The translations under genes were made by a program, and so were the position numbers. Positions 16,706-24,698 of a stretch of DNA of 64,000 nucleotides are shown piece by piece; positions within the stretch are counted from its first letter, which is position 1; each line of letters starts with the position of its first letter. Under the pieces are notes generated by a model. The model did not search any database. It was not told where the DNA came from and saw nothing but the letters and a program-made list of their open reading frames with translations. Source of the DNA: Christiangramia salexigens (lineage in GTDB: Bacteria; Bacteroidota; Bacteroidia; Flavobacteriales; Flavobacteriaceae). The stretch spans positions 592,501 to 656,500 of the forward strand of contig NZ_CP018153.1 in assembly GCF_001889005.1 (NCBI RefSeq), written 5' to 3'.

Positions 16706-17653
16706 TTAATCATCGTAAATATTGTCGTAAGAATTGCCTTCTGTCTCGAAGAACTTTCCTGTGACGAATCTAAAATGCTTGTCCAGATCGGCGATCGCTT
16801 TCATGTCTTCTTCATCAAGTTGATAACCCGCACTGGCAAGGTTTTCCTTGATCCTGCCTTCATTGGTCGATTTTGGAATTACAGCAGTTCCACGCTGTTC
16901 ACTCCACTTGATAAGGATCTGTCCCGGAGTTGCACCGTGTTTCTTGGCAATTTTAGTGATAGTTGGAATTTCCAAAAGCGAAGGTTCATTTTCTGCCTTC
17001 ATCTGATCTGGGCGATCACCACTTCCTAATGGAGAATAAGCAGTTACATTAATGCCATTCTTGCTGCAGAATTCCAATAGTTCATTCTGCTGCAAATATG
17101 GATGTAACTCTACCTGATTCATTTCCGGAGCATGATCTGTATCCTTCATAAGCTCCTTTAGTTTTGGAATACTGAAATTGGATACGCCAATATGTTTAAC
17201 AAGACCCTGTTCTTTTGCCTTCAACATTTCGTTCCAGGTTTCGATCAGAGGCGCTTCTTCAAGACTTAAATAATCTTCAGCTTTTTCGGGAAAACCTACT
17301 TCTGGCTTAAAGGCTACCGGCCAGTGTATGAGATAAAGATCCAGATAATCTAATTTCAGATCCTTAAGCGTCTTTTTCAGCGCAGGGATCACATCCTCTT
17401 TTTTATGAGCATTATTCCATAATTTGGAAGTTATCCAAATATCTTCTCTTTTAATTTCACCTTCGCCAAAAACTTCTTCAAAGGCTTCACCCACTTCAGC
17501 TTCATTATCATACACTGCAGCGCAGTCTATATGTTTGTAGCCATTATTCAGAGCGGTTTTAACCGCTTGGGTAACTTCTCCTTTTTCAGATTTCCAGGTT
17601 CCAAGACCTATTGCGTCTAGCTGATCTCCGTTCTTGAATTTTAATTTCTTCAT
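16706..17653 (-). CDS. Aldo/keto reductase
   Basis: A 315-residue NADPH-dependent oxidoreductase of the (beta/alpha)8 AKR fold, reducing aldehydes or ketones. The catalytic tetrad is intact: D43 and Y48 (HIDCAAVYDNE), K76 (TSKLWN) and H110 (YLIHWP). The cofactor-binding end IPKSTNEGRIKENLAS is also present. The substrate cannot be deduced. It is transcribed alone. Confidence 0.88.
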   Translation of the reverse strand: MKKLKFKNGDQLDAIGLGTWKSEKGEVTQAVKTALNNGYKHIDCAAVYDNEAEVGEAFEEVFGEGEIKREDIWITSKLWNNAHKKEDVIPALKKTLKDLKLDYLDLYLIHWPVAFKPEVGFPEKAEDYLSLEEAPLIETWNEMLKAKEQGLVKHIGVSNFSIPKLKELMKDTDHAPEMNQVELHPYLQQNELLEFCSKNGINVTAYSPLGSGDRPDQMKAENEPSLLEIPTITKIAKKHGATPGQILIKWSEQRGTAVIPKSTNEGRIKENLASAGYQLDEEDMKAIADLDKHFRFVTGKFFETEGNSYDNIYDD

Positions 17654-17730
17654 AATCTAATTTTTTTTGAAAATAAGGATTATGTAAGGCATCAGAAAAA
17701 TTAGAAATAGGTTTAGCAGAATTTTAATAC

Positions 17731-18627
17731 CTATTTTCTCGGGTGATATGCTTCTACTATCTCCCTAAGATGACTTCGGTCTACATGCACGTATACCTCG
17801 GTAGTTGTAATACTCTCATGGCCCAGCATCTGTTGTATAGCCCTGAGGTCTGCACCATTTTCCAGTAAATGAGTTGCGAAAGAATGCCTGAAGGTGTGAG
17901 GGCTTACTTTCTTCTTTATTCCTGCTGCTTCGGTAAGTCGTCGTACAATAGTAAAAATCATGGCTCTGGTAAGGCCACGACCTCTGCGATTAAGGAAAAG
18001 GCTATCTGTGGCTTCAGGCTTTATATCCTGATGTATCCGCACCTGATCCTTATAAAGATTGATATATTTAATGGTGTATTCGGAAATTGGCACAAAACGT
18101 TGCTTATCACCTTTTCCGGTGACTTTTATGAATCCTTCCTTAAAATAGAGATCCGAAAGTTTTAGATCAAGAAGTTCCGAGACGCGTAGCCCGCATCCAT
18201 AAAGGGTTTCTATTATCGCCCTGTTACGCTCTCCCTCATTTGTACTCAGGTCTATGGCTGCAATAATTTGGTCTATTTCCTTTATAGATAAAGTATCAGG
18301 TAGCTTTCGCCCTATTTTAGGAGACTCCATCAGGTCCAGGGGATTTTCCTTTCTATAGTCTTCAAATACCAGAAAGTTGAAAAAGCTTCTTAAGCCTGAA
18401 ATCAGCCTTGACTGCGATCTGGCATTTATCTTTTTTGAAGCATCATAAATAAATTCCTGAATGCTCTTCTCTGATATTTTAACCGGACTCACCTCGATTC
18501 CATTAACGTCGAGATAATTGATCAATTTAATCACATCCAGACTATAATTTTCAATGGAATTCTCTGAAAGTCCGCGTTCAAGCTTTAGGTAATGCTGGTA
18601 ATCCTGTAGCGCATTCTGCCAATTCAT
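17731..18627 (-). CDS. Site-specific tyrosine recombinase XerD
   Basis: A 298-residue recombinase that acts with a partner at the dif site to resolve chromosome dimers. The SAM-like N-terminal core-binding domain (about 1-90) and the catalytic domain are complete, with R148, K172, H244, R247, H270 and nucleophile Y279. The segment LLENGADLRAIQQMLGHESI is typical of XerC/D. No attachment site, cargo genes or other mobile-element sign is near, so this is the housekeeping enzyme rather than an integrase. Confidence 0.88.
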   Translation of the reverse strand: MNWQNALQDYQHYLKLERGLSENSIENYSLDVIKLINYLDVNGIEVSPVKISEKSIQEFIYDASKKINARSQSRLISGLRSFFNFLVFEDYRKENPLDLMESPKIGRKLPDTLSIKEIDQIIAAIDLSTNEGERNRAIIETLYGCGLRVSELLDLKLSDLYFKEGFIKVTGKGDKQRFVPISEYTIKYINLYKDQVRIHQDIKPEATDSLFLNRRGRGLTRAMIFTIVRRLTEAAGIKKKVSPHTFRHSFATHLLENGADLRAIQQMLGHESITTTEVYVHVDRSHLREIVEAYHPRK

Positions 18628-18707
18628 GTGTTAAAGATAATAATTCGGCGGCCTCAGTCTTAGTAATAATTTAGGTTTGGCTAACTTTTTTTTAACAACC
18701 TGAATCC

Positions 18708-18715
18708 TACATTTG
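18708..18715 (+). promoter_or_regulatory. -7 promoter element of the first porin-family gene
   Basis: TACATTTG matches TAnnTTTG exactly, 22 bases before the ATG at 18738. Confidence 0.5.
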
Positions 18716-18737
18716 GCCCAAACAAAAACGAAAAGTG

Positions 18738-19331
18738 ATGAAAAAGACAATTTTATTAGTTGCAATTGCGATTATTGGATTCGGTGCATCTTCTAATGCA
18801 CAGGAATATTGGAATTTTGGAGTTAAAGGAGGTGCCAATCTAACGAATATGACCTCCGATGGTTTTGAGAACAATAAAAGCAGGACTGGCTTTCACCTAG
18901 GTGTGTTAGCTGAAATTCCGGTAAGCGATAAGTTCTCTGTTCAACCCGAAGTATTATATTCCACTCAGGGTACTGAAGATGAAGGATCTAATTTCAAGGA
19001 CGAATACAGATTGGATTATATTCAGGTACCGGTGATCGCCAAGATCTATTTGGTAGATGGATTGGCACTTGAAGCTGGACCATCTTTCAACTTTTTGGTA
19101 AATGAAGAATATAATTTTGAAAGTAATTTTGTGGACCTTACAGATAAGTCTGAATATGCCAGCACTTTTGAATTTGGAGGTGCCTTAGGTCTATCTTATA
19201 AGTTTAATAACGGCTTCTTCCTAAGTGGAAGATATACTCAAGGCTTTACCGATGCTTTTGATAGCGATAGCTTTGATGATGATGCGATTAAAAATAATGG
19301 TTTTCAGCTAGGAGTTGGAGTACAGTTCTAG
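18738..19331 (+). CDS. Porin family protein (outer membrane beta-barrel)
   Basis: A 197-residue outer-membrane protein. A signal peptide (MKKTILLVAIAIIGFGASSNAQ) leads into an eight-strand-type barrel. The repeated pattern is common in this phylum: NFGVKGGANLTNM, FHLGVLAEIPVSDKFSVQPEVLYS, YIQVPVIAKIY, LEAGPSFNF, FFLSGRYTQG and the C-terminal FQLGVGVQF ending in an aromatic residue. ATG 18738 is used rather than the GTG one codon earlier. A paralogue follows at 19759 and broken remains of a third lie between. Substrate or ligand unknown. Confidence 0.82.
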   Translation: MKKTILLVAIAIIGFGASSNAQEYWNFGVKGGANLTNMTSDGFENNKSRTGFHLGVLAEIPVSDKFSVQPEVLYSTQGTEDEGSNFKDEYRLDYIQVPVIAKIYLVDGLALEAGPSFNFLVNEEYNFESNFVDLTDKSEYASTFEFGGALGLSYKFNNGFFLSGRYTQGFTDAFDSDSFDDDAIKNNGFQLGVGVQF

Positions 19332-19352
19332 AAAGCCAATTAACACCTATGA

Positions 19353-19384
19353 AAAAAAGCGGAGAATTTTTATCCGCTTTTTTT
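19353..19384 (+). terminator. Terminator of the first porin-family gene
   Basis: Stem AAAAAAGCGGA / TCCGCTTTTTT with a nine-base AT-rich loop, followed by further T. Confidence 0.8.
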
Positions 19385-19391
19385 ATTATCA

Positions 19392-19561
19392 AGTGATTGT
19401 GCTGAATTAAATCCTCTTTTAGGAATGGAATATCAATTTAATAATAGTTTCTCACTCTTAGGAAGGAGAGTTTAGAAACAATCAACAGACTAAAAAACGT
19501 TGGTAGATCGTTCAATCACGGCTATCCTATCATGAGGCTTGGAGTAAAACTTAGTAATTAA
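19392..19561 (+). pseudogene. Frameshifted remnant of a third porin-family barrel
   Basis: The spacer between the two barrel genes contains the 3' end of a related gene. In one frame LGMEYQFNNSFSLLGRR (19419-19469) resembles LGLSYKFNNGFFLSGRY of the intact upstream copy. The frame then stops at TAG 19473. A different frame, open from about 19470, continues for 30 codons and ends MRLGVKLSN at TAA 19559-19561, like the LGVGVQF end of the intact gene. One frameshift joins the two. No start, signal peptide or upstream half is left, so this is a truncated relic. The rest of the spacer up to 19723 shows no gene. Confidence 0.6.
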
Positions 19562-19723
19562 GGATAGAGTAGGTTTAATGCCGACTTTTTTTATGCCTAT
19601 GAGTTAGTGATCATTATAATTCTGCTTCAAAAGATTAATTAGTATGAAATCACCATCCCAGGTATTGATTATCAGTGTATTACCTTGATTTTCAAATAAA
19701 GCGTCTTATGTTAAATTTTTTGA

Positions 19724-19731
19724 TATATTTG
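19724..19731 (+). promoter_or_regulatory. -7 promoter element of the second porin-family gene
   Basis: TATATTTG matches TAnnTTTG, 27 bases before the ATG at 19759. Confidence 0.5.
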
Positions 19732-19758
19732 ATAAATTAACAACCTAATCAATTAATT

Positions 19759-20322
19759 ATGAGAAAATTAGCAATGGCCTTGGTCATTTTTTGTGCTGCA
19801 ACTATGTATGTGCACGCCCAGGGTAATACCAGTTTTGGTATTAAAGCGGGAGTAAATTTTGCATCTTTAAATGGAGATGATCTAGATGATTTGGATGGCA
19901 GAACCAATTTTCATCTTGGTGCTCTGGCCGAATTCGGGCTATCTGAAACTTTTTCAATTCAACCAGAAGTAATGTATTCCGGACAAGGTGCAAAACTTAA
20001 GGAGAGTGGAGAAGAATTAACGATACAGTTTGATTATATCAATGTTCCTGTCCTGGCAAAATTTTATGCCACCGAAGGTTTGAGCCTTGAAGTTGGTCCG
20101 CAATTTGGATTTAATATCAATTCTAAAATGGAGTTTGATGGAGATACTGAGGAGATAGAAGATTCTGAAGGTTTCGACCTTAGTGGTGCTTTTGGGGTAG
20201 GATATCAGTTAGATCAGGGAATCTTTTTTCAGGCCCGTTATAATCTTGGATTAACCGATGTTATAACAGATGAGGATGTAAAAAATGGTGTTTTCCAGTT
20301 TTCCGCTGGTTTCCGCTTTTAG
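19759..20322 (+). CDS. Porin family protein (outer membrane beta-barrel), second copy
   Basis: A 187-residue paralogue of the protein at 18738, with a signal peptide ending MYVHAQ and the same barrel pattern (FGIKAGVNFASL, FHLGALAEFGLSETFSIQPEVMYS, YINVPVLAKFYATEGLSLEVGPQF, and FQFSAGFRF at the end). It is more acidic in the loops (DGDDLDDLDG, DGDTEEIEDSEG). The similarity makes tandem duplication likely. It has its own promoter and terminator. Confidence 0.82.
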   Translation: MRKLAMALVIFCAATMYVHAQGNTSFGIKAGVNFASLNGDDLDDLDGRTNFHLGALAEFGLSETFSIQPEVMYSGQGAKLKESGEELTIQFDYINVPVLAKFYATEGLSLEVGPQFGFNINSKMEFDGDTEEIEDSEGFDLSGAFGVGYQLDQGIFFQARYNLGLTDVITDEDVKNGVFQFSAGFRF

Positions 20323-20345
20323 ATCATTATCATTAAAAATTAAGT

Positions 20346-20373
20346 AAGCGGAAGAGTTTCTTCCGCTTTTTTT
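20346..20373 (+). terminator. Terminator of the second porin-family gene
   Basis: Stem AAGCGGAAG / CTTCCGCTT with a five-base loop, followed by T7. Confidence 0.85.
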
Positions 20374-20401
20374 ATGACCTAAATTAATTACCTTTATTTC
20401 T

Positions 20402-20821
20402 ATGAAAATTTTAATCATAAATGGACCGAATCTTAATCTTCTTGGGAAGAGAGAACCGGATACCTACGGGAATAAAACCTTTGAAGAGTATTTTTCTATA
20501 CTTCAATTCAAGTACAGAAATATTGAATTATCATATTATCAAAGTAATATAGAAGGAGAGCTTATAGATAAATTGCAGAATTCAGAAGACTTTGATGGAA
20601 TCGTCCTTAACGCCGCAGCCTATACTCATACCTCTGTTGGAATTGGAGACGCGATAAGGGCTATAGAGACACCGGTGGTAGAAGTACATATTTCTAATAC
20701 ATTTTCAAGAGAAGAATTTAGACACAAATCCTATATCTCACCAGCGGCAGCAGGAGTCATCATTGGCTTTGGAATGCAAAGCTATGATCTCGGCATACAA
20801 AGTTTTATTAAGGAGCATTGA
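20402..20821 (+). CDS. 3-dehydroquinate dehydratase, type II
   Basis: A 139-residue enzyme of the shikimate pathway (3-dehydroquinate to 3-dehydroshikimate), normally a dodecamer. Motifs are complete: the N-terminal NGPNLNLLGKREPDTYG with catalytic Tyr and Arg, NAAAYTHTS, and the His in EVHISN. Its stop codon shares one base with the ATG of the next gene (TGATG), so the two are translated together. Confidence 0.93.
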   Translation: MKILIINGPNLNLLGKREPDTYGNKTFEEYFSILQFKYRNIELSYYQSNIEGELIDKLQNSEDFDGIVLNAAAYTHTSVGIGDAIRAIETPVVEVHISNTFSREEFRHKSYISPAAAGVIIGFGMQSYDLGIQSFIKEH

Positions 20822-21543
20822 TGAAAAAAGCCTGGATCAATTGGAGTAGCGGAAAAGATTCAGCTCTGGCCTTATATTATACTTTGCAGGAAAAGGAGTA
20901 TAAAGTAGAGAGGCTTTTTACAACTCTTGGTGATAATGCAGAAAGGGTTTCAATGCATGAAGTGTCCAGAAAGCTATTGCTTGCTCAGGCACGCAACCTA
21001 GGGCTAGACATTAATCTGTGTGAAATACCAACTAACCTATCCGCAGATGACTATAACCTAAAAATGCAGGACGAGATCTTAAACTTAAAGAAGGAGGGAC
21101 TAGGTTATAGCATATTTGGAGATATCTTTCTTGAAGATCTAAAAAAATTCCGGGAGCAACAATTGGAGGCAATGGACATAAAAGCGGTATTTCCACTTTG
21201 GAAGCACAATACAAGAGCTTTGATGCAAGACTTTTTGGATCTCGGTTTTAAGGCTATTGTGGTTTGTGTAAATACAAAAGTACTTGACAAAAGTTTTTGC
21301 GGTAGACTATTAGATCAACAGTTTTTATTTGATTTACCTGAGCACATTGACCCATGCGGTGAAAATGGTGAGTTTCATACCTTCGTTTTTGACGGCCCAA
21401 TATTTCATTCACCTATTAACTTTGAGATAGGAGAGAAGGTGAAAAAATCTTATAAATCAACACCTAATGGTGATGATAGTTCTCTTGAGGATGCCAAATC
21501 CTGGGATTCTGAATTCATTTATTGTGATCTAAAACCGAAATAA
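20821..21543 (+). CDS. Dph6-related ATP pyrophosphatase
   Basis: A 240-residue member of the PP-loop/HUP ATP pyrophosphatases, with the ATP-binding SSGKDSALALY near the N-terminus and the later PLWKHNTRALMQDFLDLGFKA and GENGEFHTFV motifs of the Dph6 (diphthine ammonia ligase) family. Bacteria do not make diphthamide, so the bacterial homologues must do another amidation or adenylation; this is unknown. The gene starts one base into the aroQ stop, which ties its expression to aroQ, though no functional link is evident. Confidence 0.8.
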   Translation: MKKAWINWSSGKDSALALYYTLQEKEYKVERLFTTLGDNAERVSMHEVSRKLLLAQARNLGLDINLCEIPTNLSADDYNLKMQDEILNLKKEGLGYSIFGDIFLEDLKKFREQQLEAMDIKAVFPLWKHNTRALMQDFLDLGFKAIVVCVNTKVLDKSFCGRLLDQQFLFDLPEHIDPCGENGEFHTFVFDGPIFHSPINFEIGEKVKKSYKSTPNGDDSSLEDAKSWDSEFIYCDLKPK

Positions 21544-21658
21544 AAAATCCCTGGCTTAACCTTAAGCTGAACTTTTCTAGCTTCTATCAAATAAATTTCC
21601 TCCCTGAGAACCTGAAATAAATTCAGGCTGATATGGTTTTAGAAAAGGTGATAATTAA

Positions 21659-21688
21659 AAAACCTGCACTCGTAAGAATGCAGGTTTT
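21659..21688. terminator. Bidirectional terminator between the Dph6-like gene and lpdA
   Basis: Stem AAAACCTGCA / TGCAGGTTTT with a ten-base loop, A-rich before and T-rich after. A second, weaker hairpin (CCTGAA / TTCAGG, 21611-21627) precedes it. Confidence 0.8.
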
Positions 21689-21723
21689 ATTGATATCTAA
21701 AGGCTATAGACTATTTAGCCCTA

Positions 21724-23115
21724 TTAAAGGTGTATCACTTCTCCGTATGCATCTGCAACAGCTTCCATCACCGCTTCACTCATAGTTGGGTGAGGGTGAA
21801 CAGCTTTAAGTACTTCGTGACCGGTTGTTTCCAGTTTTCTACCTAGTACTGCTTCTGCAATCATATCAGTAACACCGGCACCTATCATGTGGCAACCTAA
21901 CCATTCTCCATATTTAGCATCAAAGATCACTTTCACGAATCCGTCAGATTTACCTGCTGCCTGAGCTTTTCCAGAAGCTGAAAAAGGAAACTTACCTACT
22001 TTAAGCTCGTAACCTGCTTCCTTAGCTTGTTTTTCTGTCATACCAACAGAAGCAATTTCTGGCGTTGCATAGGTACACCCAGGAATGTTCCCATAATCCA
22101 ATGCTTGTACGTCCATACCTTTGATCTTTTCAACACAAAGGATACCTTCAGCAGAAGCTACGTGAGCTAAAGCAGGACCATGTACTACATCTCCAATGGC
22201 GTAAACCCCGGAAACATTGGTTTGATAGAAATCATTAACAAGGATCTTGTCTTTGTCTGTTTTGATTCCAAGGTCTTCAAGACCAATATTTTCAATATTA
22301 GTTTTTATACCAACTGCAGAAAGAACTACATCTGCTTCTAGAGTTTCTTCTCCTTTTTTGGTTTTTACTTTGGCTTTTACTTTGCCGCCAGATTTTTCAA
22401 CGCTTTCTACTGAAGAGTTGGTCATTACCTTAATACCGGCTTTTTTGAGGCTTTTTTCAAATTGCTTTGAAATGTCTTCATCTTCAAGCGGCACTACATT
22501 AGGTAAAAACTCTACCACCGTTACATCGGTTCCCATTGCATTATAGAAATGAGCGAACTCAACTCCAATAGCTCCTGAACCAACCACGATCATTTTCTTA
22601 GGCTGTTTCTCAAGAGTCATTGCCTCACGGTAACCAATCACGGTTTTACCATCCTGTTTAAGGTTAGGCAATTCACGAGATCTTGCACCGGTAGCTATGA
22701 TAATATTATCTGCGGAATATTCCTTCTTCTTATCGTTCTTATCGGTAACTTCAACTTTCTTACCGGCTTTCAATTTTCCGAAACCTTCGATCACATCGAT
22801 CTTGTTCTTTTTCATAAGGAACTGAACACCTTTGCTCATTCCTTTTGCAACGTTTCGGCTTCTTTTTATAACCGCTCCAAAATCCTTGTCGGCTTTTTCT
22901 AATTTAAGACCGTAATCTTCGGCATGCTTCAGATAGTCAAAAACCTCAGCACTTTTTAATAAGGCTTTAGTTGGAATACAACCCCAGTTAAGACAAACGC
23001 CTCCCAGACTTTCTTTTTCTACAATCGCAGTTTTAAATCCTAATTGAGAAGCTCTGATAGCAGTAACATATCCACCGGGACCACTACCTAAAACTATAAT
23101 ATCGTATTTACTCAT
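21724..23115 (-). CDS. Dihydrolipoyl dehydrogenase
   Basis: A 463-residue flavoprotein (E3), which reoxidises lipoyl groups of 2-oxoacid dehydrogenase complexes with NAD. The FAD-binding GSGPGGYV, redox disulfide C41/C46 (GGVCLNWGCIPTK), NAD-binding GSGAIGVEFA, second FAD motif YAIGDV, and the C-terminal HPHPTMSE dyad are all present. It is encoded apart from any E1/E2 gene, so it may serve several complexes. Confidence 0.94.
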   Translation of the reverse strand: MSKYDIIVLGSGPGGYVTAIRASQLGFKTAIVEKESLGGVCLNWGCIPTKALLKSAEVFDYLKHAEDYGLKLEKADKDFGAVIKRSRNVAKGMSKGVQFLMKKNKIDVIEGFGKLKAGKKVEVTDKNDKKKEYSADNIIIATGARSRELPNLKQDGKTVIGYREAMTLEKQPKKMIVVGSGAIGVEFAHFYNAMGTDVTVVEFLPNVVPLEDEDISKQFEKSLKKAGIKVMTNSSVESVEKSGGKVKAKVKTKKGEETLEADVVLSAVGIKTNIENIGLEDLGIKTDKDKILVNDFYQTNVSGVYAIGDVVHGPALAHVASAEGILCVEKIKGMDVQALDYGNIPGCTYATPEIASVGMTEKQAKEAGYELKVGKFPFSASGKAQAAGKSDGFVKVIFDAKYGEWLGCHMIGAGVTDMIAEAVLGRKLETTGHEVLKAVHPHPTMSEAVMEAVADAYGEVIHL

Positions 23116-23207
23116 ATTTGATATATTTTGAATCGGTTACAGAAGTTGCGAATTTAAACAATTTAAGCCTAAACTGAAAGTTGGCGACAAAGGATAAATC
23201 CACAAAA

Positions 23208-23234
23208 AAACCTGACGCATCAGGTCAGGTTTTA
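23208..23234 (-). terminator. Terminator of the collagen-motif lipoprotein gene
   Basis: Stem AAACCTGAC / GTCAGGTTT with T-run on the minus strand. An alternative inner hairpin CCTGA/TCAGG is possible. Confidence 0.75.
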
Positions 23235-23255
23235 TTTAATCTATTTATTCTAAGT

Positions 23256-23786
23256 TTATTTTAGCTCTCTAGCTTTCTTTACATCCTTTTCCTTTAGATC
23301 TAAAGCCGCTTTTACAGATTGGTAGCTGCTTACATCCACACCGGAATTCAAAGCGAAATCTGATGGGACTACGACCATTCTAAAGGTTTGATCATCTGTA
23401 AAGGCAGGTCCAAGATCATCCAGATCTATATTACCATGTAGATAAACATTCACATCAAAACTGGTGTGGTTGTAATTGTATTGTACTTGGCCATTGTCCA
23501 GATAAAATGTTTGTGGTAATGGACTCCATATATCGGCACCCGATTGCTCATCCTGGCCTTCCAGAAGGTATGTTAAAATAACATCAGAATCCAGAACTTC
23601 TATCGAATTTGGGATTTCGATAAATACTGAATATTCCGGAGAGGTAAGATCTACGGTGGCTTCAAAAGTTTGACCAACAATGTTCACACCATCCTGACCC
23701 GGAGGTCCCTGTGGTCCCGGATCACCATCTGAACAGGAAACAAAGAACACACTGGTTAATACTATAAGAGATAATAATTTTTTCAT
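23256..23786 (-). CDS. Lipoprotein with a short collagen-like segment
   Basis: A 176-residue lipoprotein (signal ending FFVSC, Cys about 18). Directly after the anchor comes GDPGPQGPPGQDG, a few G-x-y triplets of collagen type, then a beta-rich domain (about 35-150) and a basic tail. Similar small flavobacterial lipoproteins have this short collagen-like stem. With so few triplets a stable triple helix is unlikely, so it may serve as a rigid spacer or trimer seed (inference). Function unknown. It is transcribed separately, with its own terminator. Confidence 0.72.
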   Translation of the reverse strand: MKKLLSLIVLTSVFFVSCSDGDPGPQGPPGQDGVNIVGQTFEATVDLTSPEYSVFIEIPNSIEVLDSDVILTYLLEGQDEQSGADIWSPLPQTFYLDNGQVQYNYNHTSFDVNVYLHGNIDLDDLGPAFTDDQTFRMVVVPSDFALNSGVDVSSYQSVKAALDLKEKDVKKARELK

Positions 23787-23803
23787 AATTAAAAACTTTA
23801 AGA

Positions 23804-24196
23804 TTATTGTTTAAATTCTATACTGGCCGAGTTCACGCAGTAACGTTGACCGGTCTCTGTAGGACCATCATCAAAAACGTGGCCAAGATGACTTCCACAG
23901 TTAGAACAAAGGATTTCCGTACGTATCATTCCAAAACTTCTATCCTGAATATATTCCACTTTTCCTTCTATGGCATCATCAAAACTGGGCCAACCACATC
24001 CTGCATCAAACTTGGAATTGCTTTTAAAGAGTATTTCCCCGCAGCCGGCACATCTATATTCACCATCTTCAAAATGAAGATCATATTTACCGGTATGAGG
24101 TGCTTCGGTTCCTTTTTGTCTTAAGATCCGGTACTGTTCAGGAGTTAATTGTTCTTTCCATTCTTCCTCTGATTTTTCAACCTTATACTTCTTCAT
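23804..24196 (-). CDS. Peptide-methionine (R)-S-oxide reductase (cytosolic)
   Basis: A 130-residue MsrB that reduces methionine-R-sulfoxide in proteins. It has both zinc-binding CxxC pairs (CAGCG and CSNCG), the GWPSF motif, GHVFDDGP, and the catalytic cysteine in RYCVNSASIEF. It has no signal peptide. The next gene upstream, six bases away, encodes a second MsrB with a lipoprotein signal, so the pair probably covers cytosol and envelope from one mRNA. Confidence 0.92.
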   Translation of the reverse strand: MKKYKVEKSEEEWKEQLTPEQYRILRQKGTEAPHTGKYDLHFEDGEYRCAGCGEILFKSNSKFDAGCGWPSFDDAIEGKVEYIQDRSFGMIRTEILCSNCGSHLGHVFDDGPTETGQRYCVNSASIEFKQ

Positions 24197-24202
24197 GATT
24201 GT

Positions 24203-24679
24203 CTATTGTTTTTTAGGGATAAAATCCATCGCGATTCCATTTATACAATGCCTTTTTCCCGTAGTCTCCTTAGGGCCGTCGTTAAATACATGGCCTAAGT
24301 GTCCTCCGCATCTTGCGCAATGAACCTCATCTCTTTGATAGCCCAATTTTGTATCACTTCCATATGCCACGCCACCTTCTATAGCCCTGTCAAAACTTGG
24401 CCATCCGGTACCACTCATGAATTTGTTTTCGGTTCTGTACAATTCATTTCCGCAGGCTGCGCAAACAAAGGTTCCAGGTTTTTTAAAATTATTGAGCTCA
24501 CTAGAAAATGGAGGTTCTGTGGCTGCTTGCCTTAAAACAGCAAATTCATTTTCGGAAAGTTCTTTTTTCCATTCAGCCTCAGACTTTGTGACTTCAAAAC
24601 TTTCCTGTTCTTTTTCCTGAGCCGTTCCATTACAACTGAATAATGCAATAGAGACGGCGATAAGTAACAATTTTTTCAT
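24203..24679 (-). CDS. Peptide-methionine (R)-S-oxide reductase (lipoprotein form)
   Basis: A 158-residue MsrB with a lipoprotein signal (MKKLLLIAVSIALFSC), so it should repair oxidised proteins in the periplasm or at the outer membrane. CAACG and CARCG bind zinc. The GWPSF and GHVFNDGP motifs are kept, and the catalytic cysteine sits in RHCINGIAMDF, where the usual NSAS is NGIA. It is first in the msrB pair. Confidence 0.9.
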   Translation of the reverse strand: MKKLLLIAVSIALFSCNGTAQEKEQESFEVTKSEAEWKKELSENEFAVLRQAATEPPFSSELNNFKKPGTFVCAACGNELYRTENKFMSGTGWPSFDRAIEGGVAYGSDTKLGYQRDEVHCARCGGHLGHVFNDGPKETTGKRHCINGIAMDFIPKKQ

Positions 24680-24698
24680 AGCAATCTTTTTGATAAAA

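Noticed and set aside
17731..18627. Tyrosine recombinase as sign of a mobile element
   Set aside because: Sequence and length fit housekeeping XerD. No attachment repeats, tRNA target, toxin-antitoxin or cargo genes surround it.
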